NCBI GenBank assembly: GCA_023251675.1
Contig: JAHEYJ010000020.1
Span: 1 to 33,664, forward strand
Source: Bacteroidota bacterium
Lineage (GTDB): Bacteria > Bacteroidota > Bacteroidia > Palsa-948
Direction: 5' to 3'
DNA: 33,664 nucleotides
In this document: positions 26,591 through 32,942 of the stretch, piece after piece
Numbering within the stretch: the stretch's first letter is position 1
How the letters are laid out: each line of letters opens with the position of its first letter
The notes under the pieces: generated by a model
Told to the model about the DNA's origin: nothing
The model's input: only the letters and a program-made list of their open reading frames with translations
The model's database searches: none
Translations under genes and position numbers: made by a program

Positions 26591-26662
26591 GGTCTCGTAG
26601 TATAATGGATAGTATGCGAGCCTCCGAAGCTTGCGGTCCGGGTTCGAGTCCCGGCGAGACCA
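26591..26662 (+). tRNA. tRNA-Arg, anticodon CCG
   Basis: The acceptor GGTCTCG pairs with CGAGACC. The anticodon stem CGAGC/GCTTG holds loop CTCCGAA, and the T arm is CCGGG-TTCGAGT-CCCGG. The discriminator is A; CCA is not encoded. It lies 33 bases after tRNA-Arg(TCG), probably on the same transcript. Confidence 0.95.
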
Positions 26663-26676
26663 CGGATACAGTTATT

Positions 26677-26729
26677 GGTTAATGGTTAATGGTTAATAGG
26701 TGAAGCCCAGTTAACAATTAACGATTAAC
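26677..26729 (+). repeat. Inverted heptamer repeat between tRNA genes
   Basis: Three tandem GGTTAAT units (26677-26697) are answered by an inverted arm of three ATTAAC-like units at 26710-26729 (GTTAACAATTAACGATTAAC). The two arms could form an imperfect hairpin. Confidence 0.65.
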
Positions 26730-26739
26730 TTTGAAGAAT

Positions 26740-26815
26740 GCGGGCGTGGTGGGTCCCGATAGCTATCGGGATGGTAGACATATCCCGACGTTACGTCTGG
26801 ACGCCGCAAAGCATG
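26740..26815 (+). pseudogene. Broken tRNA-Leu copy carrying a palindrome
   Basis: Three blocks are identical to the intact tRNA-Leu that begins at 26844: GCGGGCGTGGTGG, GGTAGACATA and TCTGG. A near-match CGCCGCAA-A-GCATG follows. The bases AATT of the D loop are replaced by a 20-base palindromic insert, the anticodon region CCAGACTTAGGA is replaced by TCCCGACGTTACG, and the T arm and 3' acceptor strand are missing. It cannot fold or be charged as a tRNA. Confidence 0.82.
26754..26771. repeat. Perfect 18-base palindrome inside the tRNA-Leu remnant
   Basis: TCCCGATAGCTATCGGGA equals its own reverse complement. The start of the same motif (TCCCGA) reappears at 26783-26788 at the second break in the remnant. 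Confidence 0.9.
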
Positions 26816-26843
26816 AATGAAATATTGAGAGAAGAAAAATAAT

Positions 26844-26925
26844 GCGGGCGTGGTGGAATTGGTAGACATACCAGACTTAGGATCTGGCGCCGCAAGGCAT
26901 GGGGGTTCAAGTCCCTCCGCCCGTA
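26844..26925 (+). tRNA. tRNA-Leu, anticodon TAG
   Basis: The acceptor GCGGGCG pairs with CGCCCGT (last pair G-T). The anticodon stem CCAGA/TCTGG holds loop CTTAGGA (anticodon 26878-26880). There is a short variable arm of class II type (CGCCGCAAGGCAT) and T arm GGGGG-TTCAAGT-CCCTC. The discriminator is A and CCA is not encoded. Confidence 0.95.
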
Positions 26926-26940
26926 CAGGTTGAACAAACA

Positions 26941-26980
26941 AACACTTGTAAGTTAAATACTTACAGGTGTTTTGTTTTTT
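26941..26980 (+). terminator. Terminator of the tRNA cluster
   Basis: AACACTTGTAAG and CTTACAGGTGTT form a 12-pair stem with one G-T around the loop TTAAATA, followed by TTGTTTTTT. It lies 15 bases after tRNA-Leu. Confidence 0.85.
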
Positions 26981-26990
26981 AGGGTATAAA

Positions 26991-27131
26991 ACAGCAATTA
27001 GTTATTTGATTTCTGAAATGACCGACAATATTGTTGACCATTCAGGTGTTGAAAGGGGATGGTTATTTGCACAATACGATCCATATAAAAAGTATTTGGA
27101 TATTTGCACTCCTAAATCTAAAATCTGTTAA
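26991..27131 (+). pseudogene. Remnant of an ATP-binding (HATPase-type) protein
   Basis: An open frame of 46 codons ends in TAA and has no proper start. It reads ISYLISEMTDNIVDHSGVER, then GWLFAQYDPYKKYLDIC, then TPKSKIC. The first part resembles the N box (E-x-x-x-N) of GHKL ATPases, and the strand GWLFAQYDP...LDIC normally leads into a D-x-G-I-G motif. Here the frame instead runs into AAATCTAAAATCT-type repeat sequence and stops. I infer a decayed fragment of a regulator or kinase-like gene. The resemblance is from memory and the family is tentative. Confidence 0.5.
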
Positions 27132-27141
27132 ATTTTATTGA

Positions 27142-27172
27142 TTTTCCGCTTCCCCTAATTCTCTTATCTTTG
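27142..27172 (+). promoter_or_regulatory. Promoter of tig (tig-clpP-clpX)
   Basis: TTTT (27142-27145, one base off TTTG), a 19-base spacer, then TATCTTTG (27165-27172), a full -7 match. The ATG of tig is 25 bases beyond. Confidence 0.6.
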
Positions 27173-27197
27173 CCTCCCATTTACATTAATTATTACT

Positions 27198-28529
27198 ATG
27201 GATATTGTTAAGGAAAACGTTGACGATTTGAATGCTGTGCTTAAGGTGAAGATCGCTCCGGCTGATTATACCGAACGCTACAATACCGCGCTGAAAAAGT
27301 ACCAGAAGAAAGTGGATATGCCGGGTTTCCGCCCGGGAAAAGTTCCGGTGGACATGGTGAAAAAACGTTTCGGCAAGCATATCCTTGTTGAGGAGATCAA
27401 CGATATGCTTTCAGAATCCATTCATAAATACATTACGGATAACAAGATCGATATTCTTGGCAACCCGCTCCCGAAAGAGGATAACCACATCGATTTCGAC
27501 CACCAGACCGAATTTGAATTTCAATACGAGGTTGGACTGGCTCCGAAAATGAACGTTGAACTTTCTTCAAAAGATAAGTATTCATATTATACAATAAAGA
27601 TTGATGATGCCCTTATCGACAAGAACGTTGAGTACATCCGCCGGAATTACGGGCAGGTCATCCACCCGGATTCTTCTGAAGAAAAAGATGTGCTGATCGG
27701 TGATTTTACGGAAGTGGATGCACAAGGGGTTGTAGTACCCGGAGGCGTTTTCAAAACTACACTTCTTTCAATTGAAAAAATAACCAACGCTGAGAATAAA
27801 AAGAAACTTATTGGCCTTAAAAAGGATGACAAGGTTATACTCACGAACCTTGCAGATGATGCAGCTTATTTTTTTGAGATACTTGAACTTCCTGCTGATA
27901 AACTGAACGGGCTTTCCCTTCAGTTTACACTCAAAAATCTCAGCCGCATCGCCCAGGCGGAACTGAACCAGGAATTATTTGACAAATTATATGGTCCCGG
28001 TAAAGTAAACAACGTAGAAGAATTCCGGAATAAGATCCGCGAAGAAATCTCGGTTATGCACGTAGCCGACAGCGACCGCAAGTTCATGAATGAAGTGGTG
28101 GAGTCGCTGATGAAAAAGGCGAACCTCACTTTGCCCGAAAACTTTTTAAAGAAGTACCTGTATCTCACCAATAAGGAGAAGACGTCCATGGAGCAGGTGG
28201 AGAAAGAATATCATTCTTATTCCGATGCCCTGAAATGGCAGCTGTTGGAAAATCATCTTCTGAAAACAAACAACATTGCAGTTCCTGCCGAGGAGGTGGA
28301 TGCTTATATCACGAACCTGGTAAAAATGAATTTTGCCAAGCGCGGCGTTCCTGCCACTGAAGAACAAGTGAAGGAGCAGGTGAAGAAAGTCATTTCCGAT
28401 GAAAAACAGATCCGCAATGCCTACGACCGGTTGTACGATCAGAAATTAATTGAACTTTTTAAAAATACATTTACGTTAGAAAAGAAAGAACTTCCGTACG
28501 AGGAGTTCTTCAAAAATCCTAATTCCTAA
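27198..28529 (+). CDS. tig: Trigger factor (ribosome-associated chaperone)
   Basis: A 443-residue chaperone that meets nascent chains at the ribosome exit tunnel. The ribosome-binding loop is MPGFRPGKVPVDMVKKRFGK (41-60), within the N-terminal domain. The central region (about 155-250) corresponds to the FKBP-like domain but is diverged (DVLIGDFTEVDAQG, LIGLKKDDKVIL), so prolyl isomerase activity is doubtful, as I expect for this phylum. The C-terminal arm region is helical (EEFRNKIREEISVMHVADSDRKFMNEVVESLM, ENHLLKTNNIAVPAEEVDAYI). It is directly followed by clpP (19 bases) and clpX, the classic folding/degradation order. Confidence 0.94.
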   Translation: MDIVKENVDDLNAVLKVKIAPADYTERYNTALKKYQKKVDMPGFRPGKVPVDMVKKRFGKHILVEEINDMLSESIHKYITDNKIDILGNPLPKEDNHIDFDHQTEFEFQYEVGLAPKMNVELSSKDKYSYYTIKIDDALIDKNVEYIRRNYGQVIHPDSSEEKDVLIGDFTEVDAQGVVVPGGVFKTTLLSIEKITNAENKKKLIGLKKDDKVILTNLADDAAYFFEILELPADKLNGLSLQFTLKNLSRIAQAELNQELFDKLYGPGKVNNVEEFRNKIREEISVMHVADSDRKFMNEVVESLMKKANLTLPENFLKKYLYLTNKEKTSMEQVEKEYHSYSDALKWQLLENHLLKTNNIAVPAEEVDAYITNLVKMNFAKRGVPATEEQVKEQVKKVISDEKQIRNAYDRLYDQKLIELFKNTFTLEKKELPYEEFFKNPNS

Positions 28530-28548
28530 ATCTTTAATCCTATAAATT

Positions 28549-29247
28549 ATGTTCGATCAAAACGAATTTCGCAAATACGCAACCAAACATGTGGGCATCA
28601 GCAGCCTGAACTATGAACGGTATACTTCCATCAGCAATGCTGCTATTCGGAACGACTCCTACATTTCTCCAACGATCATCGAGGAACGACAGCTGAACAT
28701 TGCCACCATGGACGTGTTCTCCCGCCTGATGATGGACCGGATCATTTTCCTGGGCGTTCCCATCAATGATTATGTGGCGAATATTATCCAGGCGCAGCTT
28801 CTGTTCCTTGAGTCTGCCGATGCCAAAAAAGATATTCAAATTTATCTCAATACTCCCGGCGGTTCAGTTTATGCCGGTTTGGGAATTTATGACACCATGC
28901 AGTACATCGCTCCGAATGTGGCGACCATCTGCACCGGCATGGCAGCATCCATGGGCGCTGTATTGATGTGTGCAGGGGAAACAAAAAAACGCAGCGCACT
29001 TCCTCACGCACGGGTAATGATCCATCAGCCCCTCGGCGGAGCAGAAGGACAGGCATCCGATATCGAGATCACTGCACGCGAGATCCAGAAGCTGAAAAAG
29101 GAATTGTACGAGATCATTGCAAAACATTCCGGCCAGCAATACGATAAAGTGTGGAAAGACAGTGACCGCGATTACTGGATGACCGCGCAGGAAGCAAAGG
29201 AATACGGAATGGTGGATGAGATCTTAATAAAAAGCAAAACAAAATAA
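28549..29247 (+). CDS. clpP: ATP-dependent Clp protease proteolytic subunit
   Basis: A 232-residue serine protease subunit forming the tetradecameric chamber. The catalytic triad is S134 in CTGMAASMGAVLM, H159 in MIHQPLGG and D208 in DSDRDYWMTAQEA. LNTPGGSVYAGLGIYDTMQYI lies at 100-120. The N-terminus has about 30 more residues than E. coli ClpP before the conserved region (SYISPTIIEERQLNI), consistent with a processed propeptide. It follows tig and precedes clpX. Assignment firm. Confidence 0.96.
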   Translation: MFDQNEFRKYATKHVGISSLNYERYTSISNAAIRNDSYISPTIIEERQLNIATMDVFSRLMMDRIIFLGVPINDYVANIIQAQLLFLESADAKKDIQIYLNTPGGSVYAGLGIYDTMQYIAPNVATICTGMAASMGAVLMCAGETKKRSALPHARVMIHQPLGGAEGQASDIEITAREIQKLKKELYEIIAKHSGQQYDKVWKDSDRDYWMTAQEAKEYGMVDEILIKSKTK

Positions 29248-29251
29248 AGTT

Positions 29252-29320
29252 CAGATAACAGATAGGTAAAGATTTTCGGATAACAGTCATCTGTAAATCC
29301 GAAATCGATCTGCTATCTGT
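29252..29320 (+). repeat. Imperfect palindrome between clpP and clpX
   Basis: ACAGATAG (29258-29265) pairs with CTATCTGT (29313-29320), and GATTTTCGGAT with ATCCGAAATC inside it. It fills most of the 103-base gap. It could fold in the clpP-clpX mRNA, but no T-run follows, so it is not a canonical terminator. Confidence 0.55.
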
Positions 29321-29350
29321 ACAACAAAAGGGGGTAACTGAAAATTTATT

Positions 29351-30598
29351 ATGGCTAATCCTAAAAATGTAAAATGTTCATTCTGCGGGCGCGACCAGCA
29401 GGATATCAATGTAATGGTTTCCGGGCTTGACGGCCACATCTGCGATCATTGCGTGGAACAGGCGCACCTGGTGGTGAAGCAGGAACTGAAGGCAAAGGGC
29501 GGAAAGTCGGCTCATTTTGTACTGAACCTCATCAAACCGGTGGAGATCAAAAAACACCTGGATGAATTTGTGATCGGCCAGGATGATGCCAAAAAAGTTC
29601 TATCCGTCGCTGTTTACAATCATTATAAACGCGTGCTTCAGAAACCTAAACGCACCACGGCAAAGGACGATGTTGAAATAGAAAAATCAAATGTTATCCT
29701 CGTCGGCGAGACCGGAACAGGAAAAACACTGATGGCACGAACCATCGCGAAGATCCTGAATGTGCCTTTCTGCATGGCAGATGCGACGGTTCTTACGGAA
29801 GCCGGTTATGTGGGAGAAGATGTGGAAAGTATTTTAACCCGGCTTTTGCAGGTATCCGATTTTGATGTGACGGCGGCAGAAAGAGGAATTGTTTTTATTG
29901 ACGAGATCGATAAGATTTCCCGCAAGAGCGACAACCCAAGCATCACCCGGGATGTATCCGGAGAAGGAGTTCAGCAGGGGTTGCTGAAACTGCTCGAAGG
30001 TTCAGTGGTGAATGTGCCTCCGCAGGGCGGAAGAAAACATCCTGAGCAGAAGATGATCCAGATCGATACTTCCAATATTCTTTTTATCTGCGGCGGCGCG
30101 TTTGATGGAATTGAAAAAATGATCGGAAGGAGAATAAAACCGCAGTCGATGGGCTATTCGGCATCTAAAGAAGGCGATTCGATCGAACGTGAGAATATTC
30201 TTCAGTACATTGCTCCCCAGGATCTGAAAAAATTCGGATTGATACCGGAGCTGATCGGCCGGTTGCCGGTCATTACGTATTTGTCTCCGCTGGATGAAGT
30301 AGCGCTCCGGAAAATACTTACCGATCCGAAGAATGCGCTCATCAAACAATACATGAAACTGTTTGATATGGATGGCGTGAAACTTTCATTCGATGACGAT
30401 GCGTTGGATTTTATAGTAGAAAAAGCAGTGGAGTTCAAATTAGGTGCACGCGGGCTCCGTTCTCTCTGTGAAGGCGTGATGACCGATGCCATGTTTGAAA
30501 TTCCTTCTGAAGGCAAGACGAAAGATCTTCATATCACGCTTGACTACGCGAAGAATAAACTTTCCAGAAGTAAATTGAAACGACTCAAGGCTGCTTAA
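29351..30598 (+). CDS. clpX: ATP-dependent Clp protease ATP-binding subunit ClpX
   Basis: A 415-residue AAA+ unfoldase that feeds substrates to ClpP. The N-terminal zinc-binding domain has C9, C12, C31 and C34. Walker A is GETGTGKT (119-126) and Walker [11 protein letters not shown] (D184, E185). The ClpP-docking IGF loop of E. coli corresponds to M267-G-Y here (SMGYSA). Substrate loop and sensor motifs ([28 protein letters not shown], with the sensor-2 Arg) are intact. Last gene of tig-clpP-clpX; a palindromic repeat begins directly at its stop codon. Confidence 0.97.
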   Translation: MANPKNVKCSFCGRDQQDINVMVSGLDGHICDHCVEQAHLVVKQELKAKGGKSAHFVLNLIKPVEIKKHLDEFVIGQDDAKKVLSVAVYNHYKRVLQKPKRTTAKDDVEIEKSNVILVGETGTGKTLMARTIAKILNVPFCMADATVLTEAGYVGEDVESILTRLLQVSDFDVTAAERGIVFIDEIDKISRKSDNPSITRDVSGEGVQQGLLKLLEGSVVNVPPQGGRKHPEQKMIQIDTSNILFICGGAFDGIEKMIGRRIKPQSMGYSASKEGDSIERENILQYIAPQDLKKFGLIPELIGRLPVITYLSPLDEVALRKILTDPKNALIKQYMKLFDMDGVKLSFDDDALDFIVEKAVEFKLGARGLRSLCEGVMTDAMFEIPSEGKTKDLHITLDYAKNKLSRSKLKRLKAA

Positions 30599-30704
30599 TG
30601 TCATTGCGAGCGACTCGCCTTCGCGAAGCGCTTTGGCGGAGCAAGGAGCGAAGCAATCTATCTCTTTGAGATTGCTTCAGTCGTTTTACTCCTTCGCAAT
30701 GACA
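30599..30704. repeat. Long palindromic repeat (TCATTGCGAG...GAAGCAATCT type)
   Basis: TGTCATTGCGA (30599-30609) pairs perfectly with TCGCAATGACA (30694-30704), and GAAGCAATCT (30650-30659) with AGATTGCTTC (30669-30678). The element starts immediately after the clpX stop codon. It contains the stop codon and about the last 15 codons of thiE on the other strand. This sequence type is one I recognise as dispersed in many unrelated bacterial genomes. Placed between convergent genes, it could also end both transcripts. Confidence 0.85.
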
Positions 30705-31359
30705 ATACAAATTTTTTCGTGGCATCACTCTTATCTTCCGCCCGGTTTATCGCCGAAGAAACCGCAACTCCGTGAATACCGGTTTGCATCAAAGGTCCTA
30801 CATCTTCGAGTTTTATTCCTCCGATTGCAATTATCGGAATCCCTCCCCCTTCACCCCTTCCAGAGGGGGATAACTGTTTCATAATTTTTTTTATTCCATC
30901 CAATCCAAGGATAGGATTTAATTTTTCTCTCGTAGTTGTAAAACGAAACGGACCAATTCCGATATAGTTAACACCATTATCCATTAGCCATCTCACATCA
31001 TCCATCGTATTGCTGCTTCCGCCGATAATGAATTTGCTGCCAAGGATCTTTCTTGCCTCTTTCGGGTTCATATCCTCTTTTCCCAGGTGAATTCCGTCCG
31101 CTTCAATTTCTTTTGCGATCTGAACATTATCGTTGATGATGAGTTTAACTCCGTACCGTTTACAAACACTTTTTGTTTCTTCCGCGATCTTCATCCACAT
31201 AGAAAAAAAATCTCTCTCCCCTAATGGGGAAGAGCCGGTGAGGGGGCGTTTCACCCTGAGCTGAACCCAGTCTGCCCCGCCTTTGCAGGCCAACTCGGCA
31301 AGTTCTGCATGAGAAAAATCCGGAAGGTCTTGTGTGATATAATGCAGCCGGGCGATCAT
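30658..31359 (-). CDS. thiE: Thiamine-phosphate synthase, with two repeat-derived inserts
   Basis: A 233-residue TIM-barrel enzyme joining HMP-PP and thiazole phosphate to thiamine phosphate. Family motifs: GADWVQLRVK, VKLIINDNVQIAKEIEADGIHLGKEDM, GSSNTMDDVRWLMDNGVNYIGIGPFRFT, IPIIAIGGI and GIHGVAVSSAI. Two segments do not belong to the family: about residues 39-51 (PLTGSSPLGERDF) and 163-173 (LSPSGRGEGGG). Both are encoded by C/G-rich palindromes. The last 15 residues come from the long repeat at 30599-30704. The catalytic core seems intact, since the inserts fall in surface loops before a helix and before a strand, but activity needs testing. It is the last gene of the minus-strand unit after the carbonic anhydrase. 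Confidence 0.92.
   Translation of the reverse strand: MIARLHYITQDLPDFSHAELAELACKGGADWVQLRVKRPLTGSSPLGERDFFSMWMKIAEETKSVCKRYGVKLIINDNVQIAKEIEADGIHLGKEDMNPKEARKILGSKFIIGGSSNTMDDVRWLMDNGVNYIGIGPFRFTTTREKLNPILGLDGIKKIMKQLSPSGRGEGGGIPIIAIGGIKLEDVGPLMQTGIHGVAVSSAINRAEDKSDATKKFVLSLRRSKTTEAISKR
30841..30873 (-). repeat. C/G-rich palindromic insert A, in thiE
   Basis: The plus strand shows CCCCTTCCAGAGGGG, a short hairpin, beside further C-runs. The coding strand reads L-S-P-S-G-R-G-E-G-G-G in frame (ThiE residues 163-173). Confidence 0.75.
31207..31248 (-). repeat. C/G-rich palindromic insert B, in thiE
   Basis: CTCTCCCCTAATGGGGAAGAG forms a hairpin with one mismatch and is followed by GGTGAGGGGGCG. 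It is read in frame as R-P-L-T-G-S-S-P-L-G-E-R-D-F (ThiE residues 38-51). Confidence 0.75.
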
Positions 31360-31396
31360 CTGTCTGAATCTGTTTTATTCCGTTTGAATCTTACGC

Positions 31397-32035
31397 TCAG
31401 AAATCCAGCTTATAGATGTTGTGCATCTCAGAATTATCACGAACCGTTACATTCAGATCGTTGATCAGTCCGTTGCTAACATCATACACCCATCCATGCA
31501 CATGCGGGCGCTTATGCTTTTCCCATGCGTTTTGGATGATGGAGGTCTTGCAGAGATTGTAAACCTGTTCGATGATGTTTAACTCGGTCAATCTTTTGTC
31601 GCGTGTGCCGGAATTTTTTATTCCATCAAGTTCTTTGTTGTGAAGGCGGTAAACATCTTTTATATTTCTCAGCCAGTTATCGATAACGCCGCCGTAATGT
31701 TTTTTGCTCATCGCAGCCTGGATGCCGCCGCAGCCGTAATGGCCGCAAACGATCACGTGATTCACTTCTAAAATATTTACAGCAAAGTCAAGCACGCTCA
31801 GCATGTTGGTATCGGTATGCACCACCATGTTGGCAATGTTTCGGTGCACGAATACCTCGCCGGACCGTGTATTGGTGATCTCATTGGCCGGCACGCGGCT
31901 GTCGGAACAGCCGATCCAGAATACATCCGGACGCTGGCCTTTGGCAAGGTCGCTGAAGAAAGTTGGTTCTTCCTTTAGTTTTTTTGCAACCCAGTCTTTG
32001 TTTCCCTGAAGAAGCTTGTCGTATAATTTTTCCAT
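31397..32035 (-). CDS. can: Beta-class carbonic anhydrase
   Basis: A 212-residue zinc enzyme interconverting CO2 and bicarbonate in the cytosol. Zinc ligands are C43, H99 and C102. The Asp-Arg pair D45/R47 lies in WIGCSDSRVPANEI, and VFVHRNIANMVVHTD and VIVCGHYGCGGIQAAM are intact. Length and C-terminal WVYDVSNGLINDL fit the E. coli Can-like group. It lies between thiD and thiE, an insertion into an otherwise thiamine-related run. The 70-base gap to thiD contains an inverted repeat. Confidence 0.96.
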   Translation of the reverse strand: MEKLYDKLLQGNKDWVAKKLKEEPTFFSDLAKGQRPDVFWIGCSDSRVPANEITNTRSGEVFVHRNIANMVVHTDTNMLSVLDFAVNILEVNHVIVCGHYGCGGIQAAMSKKHYGGVIDNWLRNIKDVYRLHNKELDGIKNSGTRDKRLTELNIIEQVYNLCKTSIIQNAWEKHKRPHVHGWVYDVSNGLINDLNVTVRDNSEMHNIYKLDF

Positions 32036-32050
32036 GGTCAGATTTTAGCC

Positions 32051-32104
32051 GCTAATTACACGAATTTTTTATAATTTGTTTCATGCTGATTGGTGTAATT
32101 CGGG
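32051..32104. repeat. GTGTAATTCG inverted mini-repeat between thiD and can
   Basis: CTAATTACACGAATT (32052-32066) is answered by ATTGGTGTAATTCGG at the right end. The TTACACGAAT core belongs with the CGAATTACGAAT-like repeats near 5345-5384 and 5833-5864. Confidence 0.5.
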
Positions 32105-32105
32105 T

Positions 32106-32942
32106 CTATATTTTATGATAGCCCAGTAATGTTTTATTGCTCGTTAAAAATTTTGTCACGTAATCCTTTCCTTTGAGGCAGGCACGCTGAAGGTTGTTGC
32201 CGTTTGCGAGGTTTGCCGTGATCGCCGAAGATAATACACAACCGCTTCCGTGCTTTCCGGTTTCTGAAATTTTCTTTGGGCGAAAAGGATACACCTCACC
32301 CCCGTCCCCTCTCCCCAAGGAGAGGGGAGAAGTAAATAAATAATCCTTTCCGAGTTTGCTCTCTCCCTTGTGGGGAGAGTTGGAGAGGGGTGCATGTCCG
32401 CCTTTTAAAAACACGTTGCAGTATTTTGATAATTCCTTTGCACCTTTCATTACGTCATTTTCTCCTGTGAGAATTTTTATTTCATCCGTGTTTGGAGTAA
32501 TGAGGTAAATGTTTTTGCAGAGGTCGGCCACTTTCTTTTTGTCAATGTCATTGTGAATTTCGAATCCGGCGCTGGCTTTAAGAATTGGATCAAAAATGAT
32601 TTTAGATTTTAGATGTTGGATTTTGGAGATTACTTTTTCTAAACCTTCTAAACTTTGCAGCATTCCAACTTTTATATACGGAAACTTAAATTTTTTTGTC
32701 AGCACTTCGATTTGTTTTATGATCTCATCCGTCTCTATCCATTTCACTCCATCAAACTCCGAATCGTTCTGAAAGGTCAGTCCGGTGACCACTCCCATTC
32801 CCAACACTTTGTGCTGTTCAAAGGTTTTGATGTCGGCAAGAACGCCTGCGCCTCCGCTCGGATCAAAGCCGGCAATGGACAAAACGCAAGGGCGTTTTGA
32901 GTTTAAGATTTCAGGTTTAAAGTTTAAAGTTGGAGCAGCCAT
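32106..32942 (-). CDS. thiD: HMP/HMP-phosphate kinase, with repeat-derived segments
   Basis: A 278-residue ribokinase-fold enzyme that phosphorylates hydroxymethylpyrimidine twice for thiamine synthesis. Family motifs: VLSIAGFDPSGGAGVLADIKTF (20-41), GLTFQND, VGMLQS, IIFDPILKASAGF, YLITPNTDE, and HGSGCVLSSAI with the catalytic C235. The start at 32942 overlaps the upstream stop (TAATG); a longer frame to 33062 would lie wholly inside the upstream gene. Residues 5-15, about 106-115, 184-195 and 205-216 read from short repeats, the last two from the C/G-rich palindromes between KGGH and the C-terminal motif. Other genes suggest an active enzyme; the repeats fall outside the motifs. Confidence 0.93.
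   Translation of the reverse strand: MAAPTLNFKPEILNSKRPCVLSIAGFDPSGGAGVLADIKTFEQHKVLGMGVVTGLTFQNDSEFDGVKWIETDEIIKQIEVLTKKFKFPYIKVGMLQSLEGLEKVISKIQHLKSKIIFDPILKASAGFEIHNDIDKKKVADLCKNIYLITPNTDEIKILTGENDVMKGAKELSKYCNVFLKGGHAPLSNSPHKGESKLGKDYLFTSPLSLGRGDGGEVYPFRPKKISETGKHGSGCVLSSAITANLANGNNLQRACLKGKDYVTKFLTSNKTLLGYHKI
32295..32330 (-). repeat. C/G-rich palindromic insert C, in thiD
   Basis: TCCCCTCTCC (32305-32314) and GGAGAGGGGA (32319-32328) form a perfect 10-pair stem around CCAA. It is read in frame as S-P-L-S-L-G-R-G-D-G-G-E (ThiD residues 205-216). Confidence 0.85.
32358..32393 (-). repeat. C/G-rich palindromic insert D, in thiD
   Basis: CTCTCCC (32361-32367) pairs with GGGAGAG (32373-32379). 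A second GGAGAGGGG follows. It is read in frame as A-P-L-S-N-S-P-H-K-G-E-S (ThiD residues 184-195), only nine codons before insert C. Confidence 0.8.
32599..32627 (-). repeat. AATCTAAAATCT-type mini-repeat inside thiD
   Basis: On the coding strand CAACATCTAAAATCTAAAAT carries tandem TCTAAAA heptamers and encodes about residues 106-115 (SKIQHLKSKI). A related AAATCTAAAATCT occurs at 27115-27127. Confidence 0.4.
32899..32935 (-). repeat. AACTTTAAACTTTAAACC mini-repeat at the thiD start
   Basis: The coding strand has tandem ACTTTAA units giving T-L-N-F-K-P-E-I-L-N-S just before the conserved kinase domain. Such AACTTTAAAC strings are typical dispersed intergenic repeats in Bacteroidota. Confidence 0.45.

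Noticed and set aside
26711-26941. A 76-residue minus-strand frame across the tRNA-Leu region (contains RAEGLEPPCLAAPDPKSG)
   Set aside because: It is the reverse complement of tRNA-Leu and its broken copy; this peptide is a well-known artefact of translating tRNA-Leu.
30599-30704. CRISPR array or insertion-sequence ends
   Set aside because: The palindromes do not recur at regular spacing with unique spacers, and no transposase or cas gene is in the window.
32156-32395. A 79-residue frame (HPSPTLPTRERA...) opposite thiD codons in another frame
   Set aside because: It is the alternative reading of the same palindromes within thiD, of a sort often mis-annotated as a protein.
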